This document shows positions 62,247-64,000 of a stretch of 64,000 bases of DNA, one piece after another. Positions within the stretch are counted from its first letter, which is position 1; each line of letters opens with the position of its first letter. Under the pieces are notes generated by a model. That model worked only from the letters and a program-made list of their open reading frames with translations. It made no database searches and was not told the DNA's origin. Position numbers and translations under genes: made by a program. The stretch covers positions 1 through 64,000 of the forward strand of contig JAFUNR010000010.1 in the NCBI GenBank assembly GCA_017472965.1. The letters run 5' to 3'. Source of the stretch: Oscillospiraceae bacterium (lineage in GTDB: Bacteria > Bacillota > Clostridia > Oscillospirales > Ruminococcaceae).

Positions 62247-62900
62247 CTACAGCTGAGCGAGAGCCTCGTCCATCCCCCTGCTCCATTGCCTGGCAGCCAG
62301 CGTAGCAGCAGTTTCGCTATCCTCCAGATGTTCGCAGTAGAGCTTCATACAGGAATCCAGCAGAGAAACATACCGTGTCAGGCGTTCACCTAACTGCTGT
62401 TCACCGCAGTTATCCTGCGGCAGGCGCAGCACACGCGCAAAGCGTGCACCTCCGATCTCATACAAAGCCGCAGGTGTCTGAAGAGCATTTTGCTCCAATG
62501 CAACCCACAGCCGATAGAAATTAGCCAGTGCCGCTGTCAGCACATTGTTCTGTGTTCGAAGCTGGATGCGCAGCACACCGAGATACTCCTGCGAATGCGG
62601 ATAAAGCTCCACCGAATAACGCACAGTCGGATTATATTTGTACCGCAGGGCACTGCGCATGGAAAACTGTGCCTGCGCATCACTCCCCAACACCTGCAAG
62701 GCATTATACTGTGTCCGCGCCAGCTTTTCCATAACATCAAACACGCTGCGGATGCGGTCTTCCGGTGTGGCAAAACCAAGCTGAGCAGCAAGCAGACGGT
62801 TCATCATAGCGGATCGGTTTGTTCCGGCGCGCATTGCAGCAAGATCCAGCGCCGCGACGATATCATCATCCAGTACGACACTGTATACACTTTTGCCCAT
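62247..62900 (-). CDS. Ribbon-helix-helix-like regulator with a C-terminal domain of unknown function
   Basis: 217 residues. The N-terminal 45 residues, MGKSVYSVVLDDDIVAALDL and AAMRAGTNRSAMMNRLLAAQ, fit an RHH (CopG/Arc-like) DNA-binding fold: a strand followed by two helices. About 150 residues follow with VRYSVELYPHSQEYLGVLRI, helix-rich and not recognised; it could bind a signal. ATG at 62900 follows GGAGGTG. The promoter carries a 12-bp direct repeat, which would suit RHH binding and self-control. The next gene is clpB. Confidence 0.72.
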   Translation of the reverse strand: MGKSVYSVVLDDDIVAALDLAAMRAGTNRSAMMNRLLAAQLGFATPEDRIRSVFDVMEKLARTQYNALQVLGSDAQAQFSMRSALRYKYNPTVRYSVELYPHSQEYLGVLRIQLRTQNNVLTAALANFYRLWVALEQNALQTPAALYEIGGARFARVLRLPQDNCGEQQLGERLTRYVSLLDSCMKLYCEHLEDSETAATLAARQWSRGMDEALAQL

Positions 62901-62939
62901 TTTCCGCACCTCCGATATATAGTATTCCCATCGTCGAAA

Positions 62940-62968
62940 ATTGTATTCCATTTTATATATTTTGTCAA
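62940..62968 (-). promoter_or_regulatory. Promoter of the RHH-clpB operon
   Basis: TTGACA (62963-62968), 17-bp spacer, TACAAT (62940-62945) on the minus strand: perfect -35 and near-perfect -10. Confidence 0.88.
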
Positions 62969-62981
62969 GCATTTTATATAT
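62949..62981. repeat. 12-bp direct repeats flanking the RHH-clpB -35 box
   Basis: CATTTTATATAT occurs at 62949-62960 and again at 62970-62981, exactly 21 bp apart, two turns of the helix. The -35 box lies between them. RHH proteins commonly bind such tandem sites. Confidence 0.7.
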
Positions 62982-63041
62982 ATTATTTTGCAAAGTTTTT
63001 GTGAACATGAAAAAGCGCGGTGGATTTCCGCGCTTTTTCCA

Positions 63042-63755
63042 TTACACGATATCACGGAAATAAAACGGGTCCGGCACCGCTTTTTTCCCATACATCCGCA
63101 CAGCCTGACGATACATAGCCTTGGCATGGATACGGTCATGCCATATAAACCGGCGCATCAGCTTTCGAAGCGACCATTCCTCGCCATAGCTGCCATCAAA
63201 TACTGTGTTTTCAAGGTAGTCCGTCTTCTGTTCCAGAGCCTCAAAGCCTCTTTTCCTGCATTCGACGATACTTCCCTGCGTATTCGCTTCAACATCGATC
63301 TCTGTAAAGTAATATGCATTTACACTCTTTGTGTGCTCATACATCTCACGCGCAGTGCGGGGAATATTGCTGTAGAATGTGGAGCGCAGCGGCAAATCTG
63401 TTTCATCCTTGCGTAAAATTGAATCGTACAGCCGCTGAAAATCCTCCGCAGAACGCAGTACAAGCGATTTCATCGCCTCATATTCCGCCTGTGTCAACGG
63501 CTTGCGTTCGCTTTCAAATATAACATCCGAATCCGCATCACGGATCATCAGATCTGAAGCCTTTTCCTGTACGATGTTCAGTTCAATTGTTTCCGCCGGC
63601 ATCTGACCACGCCACTGCAGCCAGGAACGAACCTCCGCCGGCATCTTGTTGGCTGCTTCTTCGTATGAAGCCCCTCGGGTAAACGCACCCGGCAGCATGT
63701 CGGCATACAGCAGCGTGTCGCTGCCGTTATGCTCCCATACACAATCAATTCTCAT
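63042..63755 (-). CDS. Protein of unknown function with HicB-like N-terminus and DinB-like C-terminus
   Basis: 237 residues. Residues 1-60 (MRIDCVWEHNGSDTLLYADM, GAFTRGASYEEAANKMPAEV) resemble a HicB-type fold; residues 130-230 (AYYFTEIDVEANTQGSIVEC, SLRKLMRRFIWHDRIHAKAM) resemble a DinB four-helix bundle with a histidine at HDRIH. Neither match is certain. ATG at 63755 follows AAGGAGG. It follows the next partial gene by 14 bases. Confidence 0.6.
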   Translation of the reverse strand: MRIDCVWEHNGSDTLLYADMLPGAFTRGASYEEAANKMPAEVRSWLQWRGQMPAETIELNIVQEKASDLMIRDADSDVIFESERKPLTQAEYEAMKSLVLRSAEDFQRLYDSILRKDETDLPLRSTFYSNIPRTAREMYEHTKSVNAYYFTEIDVEANTQGSIVECRKRGFEALEQKTDYLENTVFDGSYGEEWSLRKLMRRFIWHDRIHAKAMYRQAVRMYGKKAVPDPFYFRDIV

Positions 63756-63769
63756 ATCAGAAACCTCCT

Positions 63770-64000
63770 TCACCACGCAGGCTCCAGCTTGTAGATCCGC
63801 AAAGCTTCCCGTTCGGCAAACCATGTCGGCTTTCCGTGGAAGCACCAGATACTGTACGCCGGTTGTTCGCTGCCATATTCATACCAGCTGTAAACCGCCA
63901 TCTCATCAGCGTGTTTGTAGGCCGGAATTTCCTCCTTGGGAATACCCGTCTGCTCCTCCGCGAGCATCGAAAGAAGTGCTCCGTGAGAGTAACTGCTTTT
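63770..64000 (-). CDS. Hypothetical protein, C-terminal part (runs off the window)
   Basis: The frame is open to the right edge and gives at least 76 residues: SYSHGALLSMLAEEQTGIP, MAVYSWYEYGSEQPAYSIW, CFHGKPTWFAEREALRIYKL. The aromatic-rich end is not recognised. An internal ATG at 63967 has no ribosome binding site, so the true start is beyond the window. Confidence 0.65.
   Translation of the reverse strand, partial: KSSYSHGALLSMLAEEQTGIPKEEIPAYKHADEMAVYSWYEYGSEQPAYSIWCFHGKPTWFAEREALRIYKLEPAW

Overview
The window looks like ordinary core chromosome of a spore-forming, strictly Gram-positive member of the Clostridia, most likely an Oscillospirales/Ruminococcaceae-type gut bacterium. The evidence is Firmicutes gene order (recR-ybaB-dnaX-SRP RNA; yqfC-yqfD-phoH-ybeY-era-yqzL-recO), sporulation genes (spo0A, yqfC, yqfD, a ylbJ homologue), PyrR-type attenuation, consensus sigma-A promoters with 17-bp spacers, strong AGGAGG ribosome binding sites and frequent TTG starts. 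The genus is inference; no rRNA is present. No phage, insertion sequence, CRISPR array or defence island was seen.

Layout. 1-2.2 kb: pyrimidine genes on the minus strand (pyrR, then pyrC-carB behind a complete promoter/PyrR-loop/terminator leader). 2.2-5.1 kb: recR, ybaB, dnaX and the SRP RNA. 5.2-15.4 kb: a mixed region with a Gfo/Idh/MocA oxidoreductase, PduL, family-4 uracil-DNA glycosylase, a degenerate tandem P-loop-like protein, a YkvI-type membrane protein, a BMP-like lipoprotein, spo0A, a DUF4298 protein, a divergent TetR/EamA pair and a nucleoside hydrolase. 15.5-24.5 kb: mutS2, recO, yqzL-like, era, ybeY, phoH, yqfD, yqfC and divergently ylbJ. 24.6-25.1 kb: tRNA-Thr(CGU) followed by a decayed gene. 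25.1-38.2 kb: one long minus-strand run, ruvC-ruvA-ruvB-methyltransferase-ecfA1-ecfA2-ecfT-truA-DUF5711-cvpA-clpE-like, ending next to a glycosidase-like gene. 38.4-43.7 kb: typA, two minus-strand genes, then the dapB-ddh pair. 43.8-51.3 kb: an AAC(6')-like acetyltransferase, a VanY-type carboxypeptidase, thrB-thrC facing hom-lysC-asd. 51.3-59.5 kb: an HD hydrolase, full-length PduO-GlcG, a glycosidase-like gene with a DUF89 protein and GNAT, and an amino-sugar recycling run (DUF2156, NAG kinase, murQ, HD). 59.6-64 kb: clpB behind a ribbon-helix-helix regulator, and two poorly known genes.

How it fits together. The aspartate-family genes form a nearly complete route: lysC-asd-hom-thrB-thrC make threonine, and dapB-ddh make meso-diaminopimelate by the short dehydrogenase route. 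thrC and hom are driven from one compact region in which two opposed promoters overlap.

The most unusual points are: a Spo0A whose receiver domain has Glu at the phosphorylation site and has lost other switch residues while its DNA-binding domain is intact; clpB placed behind an RHH regulator with a 12-bp direct repeat flanking the -35 box; a PRK06851-like protein in which both P-loops seem erased; and a homoserine dehydrogenase with a shrunken ACT region. All family assignments were made by reading motifs; no database search was run.
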